Counted from the stretch's first letter, positions 34,419 through 47,275 are shown. The stretch is DNA of 64,000 nt from Pelobates cultripes (GCA_933207985.1 OW240921.1:101021176-101085175), one strand, 5' to 3'. The notes: generated by a model not told the origin, from the letters alone. Translations and numbers: made by a program.

Positions 34419-34802
34419 TCAACTATTAAATGAATAAAAATAACGCACTGGTGTAAAAACGTTAATTTTAGTTTGATAAGATCCTAAAATTGGAACACTC
34501 ACAATCTTCAGAGCTAATGGACCTAGCTCTGGTATGACAGACCTGTGGGTCCGTTTAGGCAACCTCCCTCCCCCCAACTTTGGAATGTAGTGTAGAGGGT
34601 TCTTTATCTTTCTATATTCTTGTAAACATAGGTCAGGAAATATATCAAGTGTATATAGTATAATATTGTTAAGCAACCAGATACACTGTGTCTTTAAATA
34701 TATTGTGCTCACAAGAGTGTTGTATGGCTCATTTTGACAGCCTTGTATAGTAAGGGACCATACGCCTCCTCGATAATGTGCAGGAACACTGGATAAACAC
34801 AA
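34419..34802 (-). other. Unresolved 127-codon open frame, possible repeat
   Basis: A minus-strand frame open from 34802 to 34419 contains HYIPKLGGGRLPKRTHRSVIPELGPLALKI. The block GTTTAGGCAACCTCCCTCC..TTGGAATGTAGTGTAGAGGG has the look of an interspersed repeat, and an unclassified retroelement 3' end is my first guess. No domain, start context or splice site supports a gene. Confidence 0.25.
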
Positions 34803-35398
34803 TTATATTAAAAAGGATATACTTTAATAAACGTAATCAAACAATATAAAAGCATGCTCAAATTAAAAAAGTACTTGTCTAAGTCCAATACAATATCCAG
34901 ATTTTGATATATCACATCTACTAAATAGAGCTCTTTGCGCATTTACACTTTGAACAAATTATTTAGTAAATGGTCCCATATTTATAACAATGGAGACCAT
35001 AAGCAATAGCTACTTTTATCTGCTGGGGTAAAAATAAATATATATTAAACTGTTTTATTTATTTTTTTCATACATCCCAACAGTCCTTGATCTGGTGAGA
35101 CAGTCCTGATTTGGAACCATTCTCCTACCTTTTTAGATGTCCTAGTCCTGAATAAAAAATAAAAAAAAACAAATGCAGGTCTCTTCCACAAATTTAAGAG
35201 CACTTCCACTGCATTGTTTGCATGGGTCGCTCTGACTCTAAGTTATCAGTCAGATGCCCAGCATGCATACTGGACAGAGATATCCCCTTTGCAGGAACTT
35301 CCTATCACCTGTGACATGCACTGCATCACTGGCATGCCCTCCACCTGTCCTGACCCCACCTGTCTAAATTCCATATCCCCTATTGCTGATTGAATGGC

Positions 35399-35400
<2 letters not shown>
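34803..35400. other. Non-coding sequence, nothing recognised
   Basis: AT-rich spacer. No feature recognised before the TG microsatellite. Confidence 0.3.

Positions 35401-35429
<29 letters not shown>
35401..35429. repeat. (TG)14 microsatellite
   Basis: An uninterrupted run of fourteen TG dinucleotides, probably polymorphic. Confidence 0.95.
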
Positions 35430-35431
<2 letters not shown>

Positions 35432-35504
35432 TAAAGTATGCATTGGGTTAGTTAACGAGCACTTATAACGATTAATTCTGTTTTGGTTTGTTTATACTGT
35501 ACTG

Positions 35505-35575
35505 TTTGTTTTCCCTGATTGTACAGCGCTGCGGAATATGTTGGCGCTTTATAAATACCAATAATAAAAATAATT
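35505..35575 (+). mobile_element. L2-type tail
   Basis: TTGTACAGCGCTGCGGAATATG..GGCGCTTTATAAATACCAATAATAAAAATAAT. Only the 3' tail can be defined. Confidence 0.75.
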
Positions 35576-36625
35576 GCCTATTCTGATTAGATTTATTTTT
35601 TTTGGGCCTGATTGGTATTTACTTTCATGCACCACTTGCTGTCCCTGCAGCATTCACAGCCCTGTACATGCACCATGTCCATCAATCCTCTGTGAACTGA
35701 AATATGGATAAACGTTAAGGAGCAGTAGTTTAAATTTTCATTACTCTGTATACACTTCATCCATTCTCTGACATACACCTGCACCCTATGAGTTCATCTC
35801 TAAACACTGTGCTCCGTGTTTACATTGCTGGAGTGCTGAGCCATGGCTCCCATCTCCCTTATTATAAACAGAGCAGTCATCACGTGGCGGGTGTAAGCAC
35901 TGTACACGGCCCAGCTGCTCTGGCGTTTAATAGGCTTGGCCTGAATGGTTGGGATTACGGACATACTTGCTTTAAACCATGCCTCATGCTCTTGTGTCCA
36001 AAGAAAACTCAACCCACTCAAATTCCAGATGTGGACCAAACGGATTTATATTTTTAGGTCACGGTTCATATGAGACAGGTGAACGTATTCTATTAAATTG
36101 TTGCATGGGTATTGGATTTCATATTGGCCTCGTAAAGCATCAGTTATTGTGTGAAGATTATGAGAGCTTTGGAATAGAAGCTTTCAGCATTGTATCCATT
36201 CTGGCTTTCCACTGCTAATGTTAGAAATACATTTATAAATCGCCTTGCTATTATGCTCTCTGCATCGTAACAAGTAACACTTAGAGCAGTGGTTATGGTG
36301 CAAAGAGATTGTGGGTGCTGTCCCGTGATTTTTTTAAAAATCATTTGGGAATGGTTTACCAAAAAAAGTCTCTCTCCTGCACACAGAGACCACCTACTCT
36401 CAGCATCAATATCGTGGAAATTATAGCTTTGCTTTAAAAATGGCAGACATTAACAAAGGTAGTGATAGGTTGAGAGCTATTATGTCACCAGAAATGTCAT
36501 CAGAATTTGACTTGTAATGGGTTCTTATGTAGTGTACAGAACTGACGCTATAATTATGCTGTTAGAGGGCGTTATATAATTGCTGATGGACTGCAGTTTT
36601 AAAGTGTAGTAAGTGTAATTTTATT
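35576..36625. other. Non-coding sequence, nothing recognised
   Basis: Several short, opposing open frames with no domain. No repeat end was identified. Confidence 0.3.
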
Positions 36626-37015
36626 GACAAAATTATTACACAAAGCTTTATTCCTAACACTATAGTGTACCTCTGCCCCTCTTCCTGACCATGTAAAGGG
36701 TAAAAAAAAACCTTTAAATTCTTACCTGATTCCAGTGGCGTTGTCCCTCAGTGCTGGGTCAGGCTCCTCCATTGACTCATAATTATCCTATGTGGTTTTT
36801 CAACACGCTGTGCATGAGGACGTCCAGCGTTGTTTCAAAGACTCAAACTACGTAAAACTTCAGGAAGTACCTCTAGTGCCTGTCTTGTAGACAGCCACTA
36901 GAGGCAGTCTTAACCTTGCAATGAAAACATTGCCATTTCTCTAAACCGACCAAACTTTTTTATCGATTGCTGGGTTAAGGGAACATGGACACTCAATATG
37001 ATGAAGTGGTTTAGG
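36626..37015. mobile_element. Diverged TTAA-type MITE
   Basis: AAAGCTTTATTCCTAACACTATAGTG at the left, the shared body CTTACCTGATTCCAGTGGCGTTGTCCCTCAG and GGAAGTACCTCTAGTGCCTG, and at the right GGACACTCAATATGATGAAGTGG. These match the internal order of the copy at 55578-56111. Confidence 0.55.
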
Positions 37016-38654
37016 TGCCTATAACATACAATTTCACCATGGATGAAAAAATTTGAGCGTATTCATTTAGTGTCAGTAAGACTAGAAAATTGCTAGAGTA
37101 ACCAATTTGAATGATGAACATAACATGTCTCTTCCAACAATAGGGAACCCACTAAAATGCCATAGAGCCTCTGTTTGGGATGCTCCACCAATGGGTTAAG
37201 AAGCAGTGATCTAGCATGGATTGTCTGCTATCAAGTTGATTATCTTTTCTTTCTGGTGTCACACAGGCAGTACCTAATATTATCGTTTAAATAGCACCAA
37301 CATATTCAGATGCTCCATACAGAGGGTAAAGAGGGAGATCAGAAATTGTGACAAAAAAAGATGAGCCTACAGGAACAAGATGTGACAAGGGTCCTGCTAA
37401 AAAGTCCAAGGAAATGTTCATTTCTCTGTTTATGGGAAATCAATAATAAAAGGAAATTGACCTGTCAGGTACATCGAATAGTAAGCTCACAGTGCTGTTT
37501 TATGTCTGGCACACGAAGGGATGCTATACTCATTTTCCAAAAGTTTCATAAAATACTTGAACATACTACAGGGTAGCGTTTATGTGGATTTGTCCATGCA
37601 ATATTCTCCGTAATGCACAGTGTGACTGACGCAGCACAAAGTCGATCAGCTCAAAGTAGTGCTGTGACGGTATTCACCATCACTGGGAGCATACATCTGA
37701 CACTTCGTGTTCATTATAGGTGCAGAGTGTTGGTTGCAAAAATTGTGTACTATCTGAAAAGCAAGGCTAGTTAATTTGCATATTCAGGTCAATTTGCATA
37801 TTATGGTTTATGCAGGCAGGGGGCATGTTCTTGTTAGTTTTTTGTCTTCTCCGCCAGTTTATAAATATTGCATTGTATTTTTATGAGTGCCTGTGTGAAA
37901 CCCCAATTGATTTTGTTATGTGTTTTGGATTGAGTGTGTCTCCATAAGTTTAATATAAGGCAGATAGGGGCTAGTCCTGAGTGTAAATAAAGTATTGTGC
38001 GGTAGTTCAGGGAATCCAGTAGAAGAGTTTGTGCACTTGCTTGCTTGCTGGCTGGCTGCACTATACTTTAGTCCTGGGGACCACAAATGCCTTTGTAAAG
38101 GTGGTAATTGGAAGCAGGATAGAGGGGTCAATAACCACACCTGAGAGCACGGGCAGAGCTCTGTAGATACCTATCTGGAAGGAGGTAGCATTATCAGTGG
38201 ATCTGCGCAGTGAGACGAGCCAGATATAGAATGACCATGGTCTTAGCAAGGATCCCTGTCTGAGGTTGGAATCCCACATTCCCATTGGCGTTCCGTCACA
38301 AGTTCAACAACAAGTTTCCATGTTCCCAAAATTAGACTTACACTACTATTTACAGCAGAGATTATTTTAACTCAGGTCTCCCCCAATAATGATATGGCTG
38401 GAGAACTTAGCAGACAGGAACAGCACCCTTTGTCACCCCAGCTCCTCTGCCAGCATAAGACTGATGGAAGAGAGTTTGAATTAATGGAATCAGCTGTAAA
38501 TATTAACATATCCCTGGAGGTGTAATAATCACTAATCTCAGGCAGACTGGGTTTTGTATGTTCCAGCACTGACCTAGCATTAAATCGACCCTAAACTCAA
38601 CTGTCAATCTGCCTGTATGTGTGTCTGTATGTGGGCGCAAGCTTATTATGTTAC
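37016..38654. other. Non-coding sequence, nothing recognised
   Basis: No exon or repeat recognised. Overlapping short frames at 37834-38285 on the minus strand lack domains. Confidence 0.3.
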
Positions 38655-38735
38655 CCCATATAAAACCAATCAATGCCCATTGTACAGCGCTACGGAATCT
38701 GCTGGCGCTATATAAATAATAAAATAATAAAACCA
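38655..38735 (+). mobile_element. L2-type tail
   Basis: CCATTGTACAGCGCTACGG..CTGGCGCTATATAAATAATAAAATAATAAAA. 3' tail only. Confidence 0.75.
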
Positions 38736-39029
38736 ATTAATACGTGTAACGTTGTACTAGAGAAATAGGTGGCAAGTGTAGGTCACCACAGTCTGCCAGA
38801 AGAGGTCTCACAAGACTATACGAACAATAATTGTGTCCTCTGCTGCCCTGAGAATTACACCTTTAAGTGGAGTCTTGCATGTTATTTCTGATCTTCAGTG
38901 CTTATAAACACGTCTTATTATGTAGCAGAGGCTCTTTTCTGTTTTCATTTCATTCCCACTGGGACGGGCAAGCACTCTGTCGTTCCCATGGTGTATGTGA
39001 CATGAACAGTTAACCCAGTTTCCCCTCAG

Positions 39030-39076
39030 TATGGCTGCTAGTCTCCTTCATGTTCGCACAGTTAGTTGGCGCTGAG
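39030..39076 (+). other. Exon-like segment, 47 nt
   Basis: A good acceptor (AGTTTCCCCTCAG) and a reasonable donor (GAG|GTAAGA) bound 47 nt. One of the three frames is open and reads WLLVSFMFAQLVGAE, a hydrophobic run like part of a signal peptide or membrane helix; the other two contain stops. No partner exon was found and chance is a real possibility. Confidence 0.2.
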
Positions 39077-40670
39077 GTAAGATGCTGAGTACCTTCTGTT
39101 AAAGGGTTTACGCTGTGGTCTTGTCATCTCTATTGTTTAATTTATGTGGCTCTTTCAGAGATACAGCATGTCCTCAAAAAGAGTCATAAATCCTCAAGTT
39201 ATTAACAATGCAGGCGGCCAAGAAACACGTAAAGGTCGATACATTTCAGCTTGTATTAAAGGGGCCAGCACTTACATTCTTAGCTACAAGCAAAGCATTC
39301 TTAATGACAAAACCACAAAAAATACAGAAAGATGAACAATTATACATTTTCATTCATTATCATGGGAAAAATTAGTAAAAAAAGCACAACATTTCTTGTC
39401 TAAACTTTTTCCAGGTATTTGTTATGTGCCATTATGCTGATTGATATAAAACTGTAGTATGCATTCAGTCCTCAGGGTCACGAGTTTATACCTGGTAGGG
39501 TTAAGTTGGTTACTAATAATAATACTTTTTATATATAGTTCTATCCCAAAGGCCGAAGATCGTGACTCAGTGTGTACGTTGTATTCAATTCATTTTATGA
39601 GGACTTTTTGTTATCAAGCTGTTAAAGTAATTGATTTTGTAGTATAGCAAGCGGGTTTCCATGCTGTTTTTATTGACTTTGACGTTATTTGCTGTGCCGC
39701 TTTACATAGTAAAAATCTTGTTTGCCAGATGATATCTCTCATTTCATTTTGTGATTTGGACATTCTTGTATAGTTCCCTGATACGGACATGCTCACGTGA
39801 CTTGCTGTTAGACAACGTTGTAGGAGAGTGCTGAATGAAGTTGTCAGTCAGCCACCTTGACAACTATTTATTATGTTGGGACGAGCGAGGCTAGACTATC
39901 ATCAGATAGGACACGAATGGGGATTTGGGTCATCCTGACAGATTCAATGACACGCTAAATGAATTGTGTATAAAGTGTGGTGAGACCTCACCTCTATTTT
40001 AGGCCTGATCAGGTGCCATACAATTTTCTGCCTCTGTGCTAGTGGTATGTTGGATAGATAACGAACATTAAGGAAAGGGGAATGGAATTAAGGCCAACAC
40101 TGGATGAAGTGTTAGACAGCTTCTTTCCAGCCAACCAGTGAACTGTTTTGATAGACTAAAAAATAAAAAGCATAGGGTAGTGTTAGCATCTTAATAAAAT
40201 GTGGTCCATTTTGTGAACCCTCTACTTGATGTAGGCTTTTGCAAATTTAATGAGTATGGTGATTTAATACAATTAAAAACTAGCAAAACAAAACTGGTTT
40301 AGGTGACTGGTTAATTCTGTAGGTTCTGTTGCTGCAAGATAGAAAATTGATCCTATGTCCTTTTTAGAAGATGTGCATATAAATGTATATGGATATACAT
40401 GGTCTCTCGTGGTTTGCTATAGTATATTAATCACCAGAAGTCATCATGTCATACATGTCACTCATATCAAAATGCAGGGCTGCCATTACAACCTCCATGG
40501 ATGAGCCCCTTAACATACTCACACTCAATCCTAAACACAGATACTCACAGGCACACTAAATGGTGCACAGACAGAATAACACACACAAACACACATACAT
40601 AAAGTTGCTAAAACATACAGCCAGAAAGATAATGCCAGACAAATCATTCTTATACGTACACATACACAAT
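39077..40670. other. Non-coding sequence, nothing recognised
   Basis: AT-rich spacer. A CA-rich patch at 40490-40600 is low complexity. Confidence 0.3.
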
Positions 40671-41760
40671 CGGGGCCGGAGCAAGGATTTTTGGGTACAC
40701 AGGTGAAGATGATTTTGGTGCCCCCCCCCCCCACCCAACCAAAAGCATCTTCGTCTGTGTGCCCCTTAACCCACCTTTTGTTTCTTATCCAATTTTTAAA
40801 TGTCTTACCCCCTTTAGTGTATCCTATCCCCTATTTTTCCCCATTGTATGTCCTACACCTCCCTTGTGTATCTCTTACAACCCCCCTTTGTGTCTTACTC
40901 CCCCAGCCCCTTTGTGTGTCTCCTTCTCTCCCAGCTCCTTTGTGTCTTTTACTCTTACCAGCTCCTTTGTGTGTTTCTCTTTCACCACCAGCCCTTCTAT
41001 GACTCTTTTTCCTCATTTCCAGCACCTCTGTGTCTCTTTTACCACCAGCCCTTTTGTATTTCCATACCCAGGCCCTTCTGTGTGGTGCTTTCATCCCCAG
41101 CCCCTCTGTGAACTTTCTCAGCCCCCAGGCCCATCTGTGTGTCTTTCTCCCCACTCAGGCCCCCCCGTGTGTTCCTCTCTCCTCCCCTCCCCTCCATGTC
41201 CATTAGTTCCTCTCCCCCCCCTTACCTGTGTCTTAGTGCCCCTCCCCCATTCCCCTTAAGGTTCCTCTCCCTTCTCTTTTAGTGGTCGCCCTCTACCCCA
41301 GTGTTCCTTTTCCCTTCCCTCCCCTTTACCTTAGTCCCCTTAATGTTCCTCTCTCTCCCCCCAGTGTTCTTCCCCCCATCCCATAGTGTTCGCTCCCTTC
41401 CTCATAGTGTTCTTTCCGCCCCTGTCCCACAGTTCTTCCCCTTCCCTGTCCCATGTGTCATTCCCCTCCCCTGTCCCATAGTGTTCTTCCAAACCCCTCC
41501 CTGTCCCATAGTGTTCTTAAAAACCCCGTCCCATAGTGTTCCTTAACGCCCTCCCCCCATAGTGTTCCTCAACCCCTCCTCCCCTGTCTCATAGTGTTCT
41601 TTCCCTCCTCTGTCCTATAGTGTTCTCCTCCCTGTCCCATAGTGTTCCTACCACCCCCTCACCTGTCCTATTGTGTTCCTTACCACCCCTCCCCTGTCCC
41701 ATAGTGTTCCTTACCACCCACCCCCTCCCCTGTCCCATAGTGCTCCTTAACTCACACTCA
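40671..41760. repeat. Kilobase pyrimidine-rich minisatellite
   Basis: Begins with GGGGCCGGAGCAAGGATTTTTGG and a C12 run (40721-40732), then a plus strand made almost entirely of C and T with TGTG islands. Early units resemble CAGCCCCTTTGTGTGTCT and later units CCCCTGTCCCATAGTGTTCC, the latter recurring about ten times with variable length. The long frames rich in Pro, Phe, Ser and Leu are compositional. The flanking GGGGCCGGAGCAAGG suggests the array sits inside a transposon whose other end may be near 42030. Confidence 0.8.
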
Positions 41761-42608
41761 GGAACACTCAAAAATATATGTATTAAGCCACCCTCTTGTA
41801 TCAAGAGGGTGCCTTCCTTGGAGTCCAGTTGGGATCTGGTGGTAAACGTTGATGCCTTCTGCGCGGTTTCTTCACAAACTTACTGTGCAGGAGCAGAAAG
41901 GGAGTAATCAGCACCTCAGAGGAATTCTGTGATGTGGTCAAGTTAAGGAAGGGAGTTATATCTCCACAACCGGACCCTACTGGGCCCTTTACTGACGTAC
42001 TGGCTATATAACCCTATTGGCGGCCCTGTCAAAGGGAGTAGTAAGAAAAAATATATAGTTGATAACCTTAAGTCCCTAAATTATTTTTCTTTTACATACC
42101 CTGAATTCCAATGTCTTCTTTGGATCTGCAAGACATAGAATTATATTTATGGGCTTAATTTCTTTCCCAAACCTTTGAGGATACCTTATTAAAGTTCCTA
42201 AATGTGTTTTATTACTTTCGAAGAATGGACAGATGGAACATTCTGAACAGAACAGAAGGTTAATTTGAAGAATACCAGTGACCATCCTAACAATTACGTT
42301 TCACTTATTCTCTAAATTATAAGATTAGTAACATTAGCAAATCTCTTATTCAGCACTAGATGTCATACTCAGTATTATGTGTGGAGATATCGAGGTCTAA
42401 AGCTGGGGGCATTGCTGCAGTGGGTCTAGTTAGAGATAAAGTGTAGTCCGTAGACATTTCATTCTGGAAGCAGTGGTCCCTGAGTATGTCAAGCCAAGAA
42501 GTCAATCTAACATGTGGAGTATAGAATAATATATCATAGATAGTACTGAAAAGGAAGAGGCTGGAGCAAGTGGACAGAGAATATTGCTGAGCCTCAGGAT
42601 GGTCAGGC
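41761..42608. other. Non-coding sequence, nothing firm
   Basis: A hairpin ACCCTCTTGTATCAAGAGGGT lies at about 41792-41812. No exon or known repeat was recognised in the rest. Confidence 0.3.
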
Positions 42609-43066
42609 TTAAAGGGACATTTTAGGCAATGTGTCTGCTTCATCTCATTAAACTGGCTATAATGTCTGGAGTCCCCTGGTATGGTCATTTAGTTAAGTAT
42701 TAAGCAGTTTGTAATGTTTTAATGATAAACAAGAATCCCCAGCAGCCCATCTCCTCTGTGCTGCTTTAGCTGATGAGGAAGTATTTGTTTGAGCTGCAAT
42801 GGGCAGCTGTGATTGGCTGAGAGTGTCAGCTGACTGCTTTCGGCCTATCCGAGCTCAAATTGATAGTATGAATGGGTATGACAACAAGGAAGTGTGTAAT
42901 CTCTGCCTTAGCCACACCTCCCATAGGGGCGGGACTGTGGGTGGCCAGGGATCCTTATTTTGTGTTAAACTGCTCTAAAGTGATATAACACTGAATGGAG
43001 AGACAGTGCCAGGGGACTCCAATTCAAAGAGATAAAATGGTTCTAGTGACTACAGTGTCAATTTAA
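42609..43066. mobile_element. T2-like MITE, 458 bp
   Basis: TTAA at 42609-42612 and 43063-43066. Left TTAAAGGGACATTTTAGGCA, right GTGACTACAGTGTCAATTTAA. The interior carries AGCTGTGATTGGCTGAGAGTG and CTTAGCCACACCTCCCATAGG, the reverse complement of parts of the hAT-interrupted copy at 22613-23920. Confidence 0.75.
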
Positions 43067-44559
43067 TGTGGAAAACCTCAGAGAGATAACTGATACAAAG
43101 ACTACTCTTAGGATAGTCAACATCATAGCCTAGTGTCACAGATATTGGTAAAAGTAGATCAAGCTATATCATTTACCAAAATGCTTAACTATAATATATA
43201 TACGTTTTTGGCAACAAACCACATTAAAACAAGGGAGAACAGATTAATTTGTCTGGTATAGCATAGTGTTTGGCTGGGATTCAGGCATTGTCATGATTTG
43301 GAACAAAGAAATCTTTGTGTGAATGTGCGAAAATAGCACCTAGCCTTCTGTGGCAGATCATAAGTTGCCTTGTTTTAGCAACTCAGAAGGTGTCAGAGAT
43401 AAGGTACATCAAATCTGAACATTTATTACTCTAAATCTATCATAAACAGCATTTATTCATATTCAACAATGTGGGAAACTCGATTTTTAAAAATTTTTTT
43501 TTTATATAAAGCTAATTATTCGGTCTTAGTTAATTAAGAACTACATTTCCCAAAACCCTGTATTTGTCAGTGGGCCGAAACATCCATCTGCATCCCACAT
43601 TAATTGATGTCACTAAAGAAATATAAGAAAATCTATGATTCAATTAGCAAGTAAAATATCCATTAGAATAAAATCCATAGGAGACTAGGCTTCATTAGCT
43701 TGAGTGCCTGTTTCATGGAACAAATTACATTAGAAGGATACACGATGCATCTTTGTAACTGCTGCCTTCAAGGTACAGGCATGCGGTAGGCTGGCTCCGA
43801 TGCCCTACCTTCCCTATGGGGGGGATGTTGTGCTCGAAGGAAGACGAGAGTGAGACACTTTTTTGATGGTGTAGTCTGGCTGTGCTCTATTCTCAATTGG
43901 ACCTCTTATCTTAGTTTTAGGATTTATCCAAGATGCAAGGTTTCTTATGCAAAGTATAAAAGCTAATACAGATAGTTTAATGCAAGTGATGATACATAGA
44001 ATGGAGCTTGCAGGGGACTTTGAATAATACATGTTCAATTATTATAATCCATTGTGCAAGAAAAGAACATGTTCTGGCTGTCTTGCACGAGCCCCACTTG
44101 TTAAGGTGAAACAATCAGTCAATGATAATATGGAATTTGTATTTATTAATACAATGCATTTATTAACTACGGGTATATCTACTAAACAGTGAATTATACT
44201 TTTTAACCCATTTAGGCAGTGCAATGTCCCTTTAAATATCCTTTGTCGCTGCGTACGTAGATACATATATATTCTCTCACATTAAGTACAAGGAGTGTGT
44301 AGGTATCTGATGGTTTGTCTTTGTCTGAGTGTTACATTTAAATTACTTTATCAAAAGGGGCTTTTCCTTTATCAATTATATAACACCATTATCAGAATTC
44401 TAATTATTTGCTGCTGTGCATTATTTTTGTTTTAAAATCCGGCTTTGGTTTTCGGAATGTTTCGACGCAGGTTTAGCTGATACTCGTTGAGCGAAATTAC
44501 GGTCATGACTCGAGTCCCTGTCCTGTGGAGGGTTCATTGTGTCCTACATGTGACTCTGG
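43067..44559. other. Non-coding sequence with MITE trace
   Basis: A TTAA-type right end (GCAATGTCCCTTTAA, about 44221-44235) is visible without a matching left end. No coding feature was recognised. Confidence 0.3.
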
Positions 44560-44800
44560 CAAAGAGATTTCTCTGAAGGGGAAAATGAATTTTAATGAAA
44601 TCTTGAAAGACTTAAAAATTTCATGCTAATTTTAATTATTCAGTGCTGTCACGAAGCGTCTTTAAAGCTTTGTTAAAAATATCCTTCTTTTGGTTTCAGA
44701 GTGATTGATTAGCATTTTCATGCACTGATGTTGAAGAGAAAAGTTTAGCAGTCTTTAAAAAGTTGTTCATTTGAGTCATTAGGAGTCTTAACCCCTTGCA
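44560..44800. promoter_or_regulatory. Candidate conserved non-coding block
   Basis: Repeat-free, with dense homeodomain-like words (TTTTAATGAAAT, CATGCTAATTTTAATTATTC at about 44620-44640, GATTGATTAGCATTTTCATGC at about 44702-44722). All frames are interrupted. The type of function is inferred from motif content only. Confidence 0.22.
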
Positions 44801-46833
44801 TATTTTTTGAACATGCCGAATTTTATTTTTAATGTGAATTAATGATTCTTCATACATTGTGCCTGTTTCACTGTCATTGGAAATGGCTGCTGGGCAGGCC
44901 CTGGAGGGATACCCTGGTTGTGTTGCAGAACATGTGAGAGATCTGACCTGCTTACACAAAACAGGAGAATTCTTGTAGTATATGGATTTAAATGAATATA
45001 ATTAATTTATCTGACTGTTACCATCAAACGCGTCAGACCAATAACTCAATGTTTCTTAAATGTTACAAGTGACTGGATACCGGACTCCAGATTTGCAGAG
45101 AAGGACTAAGATCCCATGGGTCCCTAGGCAGGATTGCAGGTTAATTCTTCACATTGGTATGGTTAATATGGTCCTGGTTCTGGGGCCCCTGTTTAACTCC
45201 TGTACCCATAGTTCTCAAACTATGGTGTATGGTTTGTTGGTGATGCCAAAGGGCCTTCATAATGGTTAAAGGCATGGAGTGTGACAAAGTGTGTATGTAC
45301 ATGGCGTAAAATTGTAGTCCTATGTAACTAGCCAGGCCTAAAAGTTACTTGCCACTGCAAGTCATAGTATTCTCATCATGAATGAATTTCATACTGGCCA
45401 GGGTAAATTCTCACTTGCCAATGGATCTAGAGGGAAGTGGACATTTTAAGTGTGAGTATATATACGTATATAATATGTGTGTAAGTGTTTTTTTTAAATA
45501 AATCTGTGTACACAAGGCAGGAATATGAATGTGAATATGTTTTCTGTCTAGGATTTTGCATGTATAGGTTTTTTTAATGTTTTTGACGGTAATAATGCCT
45601 TCCTAAATCGGTCAGAAAACTCGAGAACCTAAGCTTTACGTTATTCACCAGAACATGGCAGGGTTCCATTAGAACAGTAAATATTCCATGGAATCCATCA
45701 CTTTGCATATCCCATAAACAAACCTTTCTTTTAAGTCTGCCATTCATCCAAGACGAGTCCTCCTATGAAGAAAATGTCTCCGTAAAATAAATGAAAAAGC
45801 AATACGGAATAGAAAAGGTATATGAGTATGTTTCACCTGTTTGACTGATCTGCTGCCAAGTGGTAACTGAAGCTGAAACAGAACAGAGATGCTGCAAAAG
45901 TTTAATTGATCTAGGTCTCCTCTATCCTGCTGGGTCTGTGATGATTCCTCCTGTGGACATCAACTGCAGCCTTCATTTCCCCCCTGCTGTGCTGCCTTCA
46001 GGCTCAGATTTCATTTAAGCCCAGTGGACAGATATGTAGCAATCAGCCTTGTTCTTATCTCTCCCTCCTCCCTATCGGCTTCATGCAGTAGCAGAGGCGA
46101 CCCAAGACTACAAATGGGTCCTTTATATTTCTAGCTGTCAAGAGAATGCTAGTCCTGGAGATTTTCCCAGAGGGCAGCATTCCCCTTTAAACATAAGACA
46201 CTATTGTGCAGATCCACAGACTGTGAGATTGGAAGTACATCGAGGGACGTTCTGGACAGATACATGTCTGAAGACATGTTGGGCTTCTTGCAGAGTTCCT
46301 TAACCCCTTGATTGCAGGGACGCAAACACCTTGCTATTTCCTGGGTTATGAGAATATATGCACATATTAGCAGTTGGTTCCAAAGTTACGAAGTGTTTTT
46401 ACATGTGATATCTGTCACACCTGTGCCATTTTGTCAGCACATCTAAAGCCATTAGGATTTGATGTCATGTAGCCTACCAACAAGAATATGATGAGTTTTG
46501 GTCCAACGTAGTTGTGTGTGTGCACGCATGTGTGTGTATATTTGTATACATGTTATATCAATATGAGACTTGGCACTTTTCTAGCCACTAAATAAATAAT
46601 GTATACATTGCACTTGTTATTTTTATAGCACACTTACAGAAGATTGTTTTTCGATGACAAAAATTATTTTATTATATTTACAGTATAACATAAAAGTAAA
46701 AGCTGCTAACAAGGCTTGGTTATCTGATCTGTGCACTGAAAAGGCAGTGTTTACAAAGCCCAGCCTGCAGATACAGGCTATGGGTCCCAATACCACTATT
46801 CTAAGCTGTGATACTAGTAATGATACTATAATA
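44801..46833. other. Non-coding sequence, nothing recognised
   Basis: Mixed AT-rich and moderately complex sequence with short open frames that lack domains. A short GTGTGTG run is at about 46512-46535. Confidence 0.3.
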
Positions 46834-47275
46834 AAAATAATAATCATTTGCGATTTTTATAGCACTTTTCTCCCTGTGAGACGCAAAGCACTTTACAGAT
46901 AAACAAACAAACAAAAAGACATAAAAGTTAGGAGTTTCTGAAGGTCAGATGAGTGAACTGAATGCCTGATGGAAGAGGTGGGCCTCTAGCTTTTTTTTAA
47001 AAAAAACTGTAAGGACGGTGCTTCTTTGATAGCGCATGGTGAAGAGTTCCAGAAGGTAGGGGCAGTGTGGCTGAATGCCCTGGAACCACCTGAGTCTGTC
47101 TTTATTCTTAACACTGACAGGAGGGATTTGCTGGCTGACTGAAGTGAACGGGGTGTCAGGAGCTCTTTCAGGTAATGTGGGCCTTGATTGTTTAAGGCTT
47201 TGAAGGTCACTACTATCTATCACAGCCCTTGAGATAGTTTGAAACATGGATGTTAATACCACAGGCAGTGGTTGT
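46834..47275 (-). mobile_element. L2-like LINE 3' end with coding remnant
   Basis: On the minus strand a broken reverse-transcriptase C-terminus (46945-47262) is followed by TGTAAAGTGCTTTGCGTCTC..AAAAGTGCTATAAAAAT and (ATT)n. This links the GTAAAGCGCT..GGCGCTATATAAATA tails elsewhere in the window to L2-clade LINEs. Confidence 0.78.
46945..47262 (-). pseudogene. L2-like reverse transcriptase C-terminus, frameshifted
   Basis: Two minus-strand frames must be combined. From about 47213 to 46986 one frame reads TFKALNNQGPHYLKELLTP, SLQSASKSLLSV, SHTAPTFWNSSPCAIKEAPS. The other frame then gives FKKKLEAHLFHQAF before the stop at 46945. The order FKALN.Q.P.YL..LL, R..AS..LL.V, APT.WNSLP..I..APS, FKKKLK.HLF is the conserved tail of L2-type polymerases. 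The catalytic core is missing. At least two frameshifts make it non-functional. Confidence 0.82.

Noticed and set aside
41792..41812. Strong hairpin followed by T-poor sequence, like a terminator
   Set aside because: Bacterial-type terminators are not expected here and no gene precedes it.
40691..41907. Several long open frames rich in Pro, Ser, Phe and Leu
   Set aside because: They lie in a C/T-only tract and exist in overlapping frames on both strands; composition alone removes stops.
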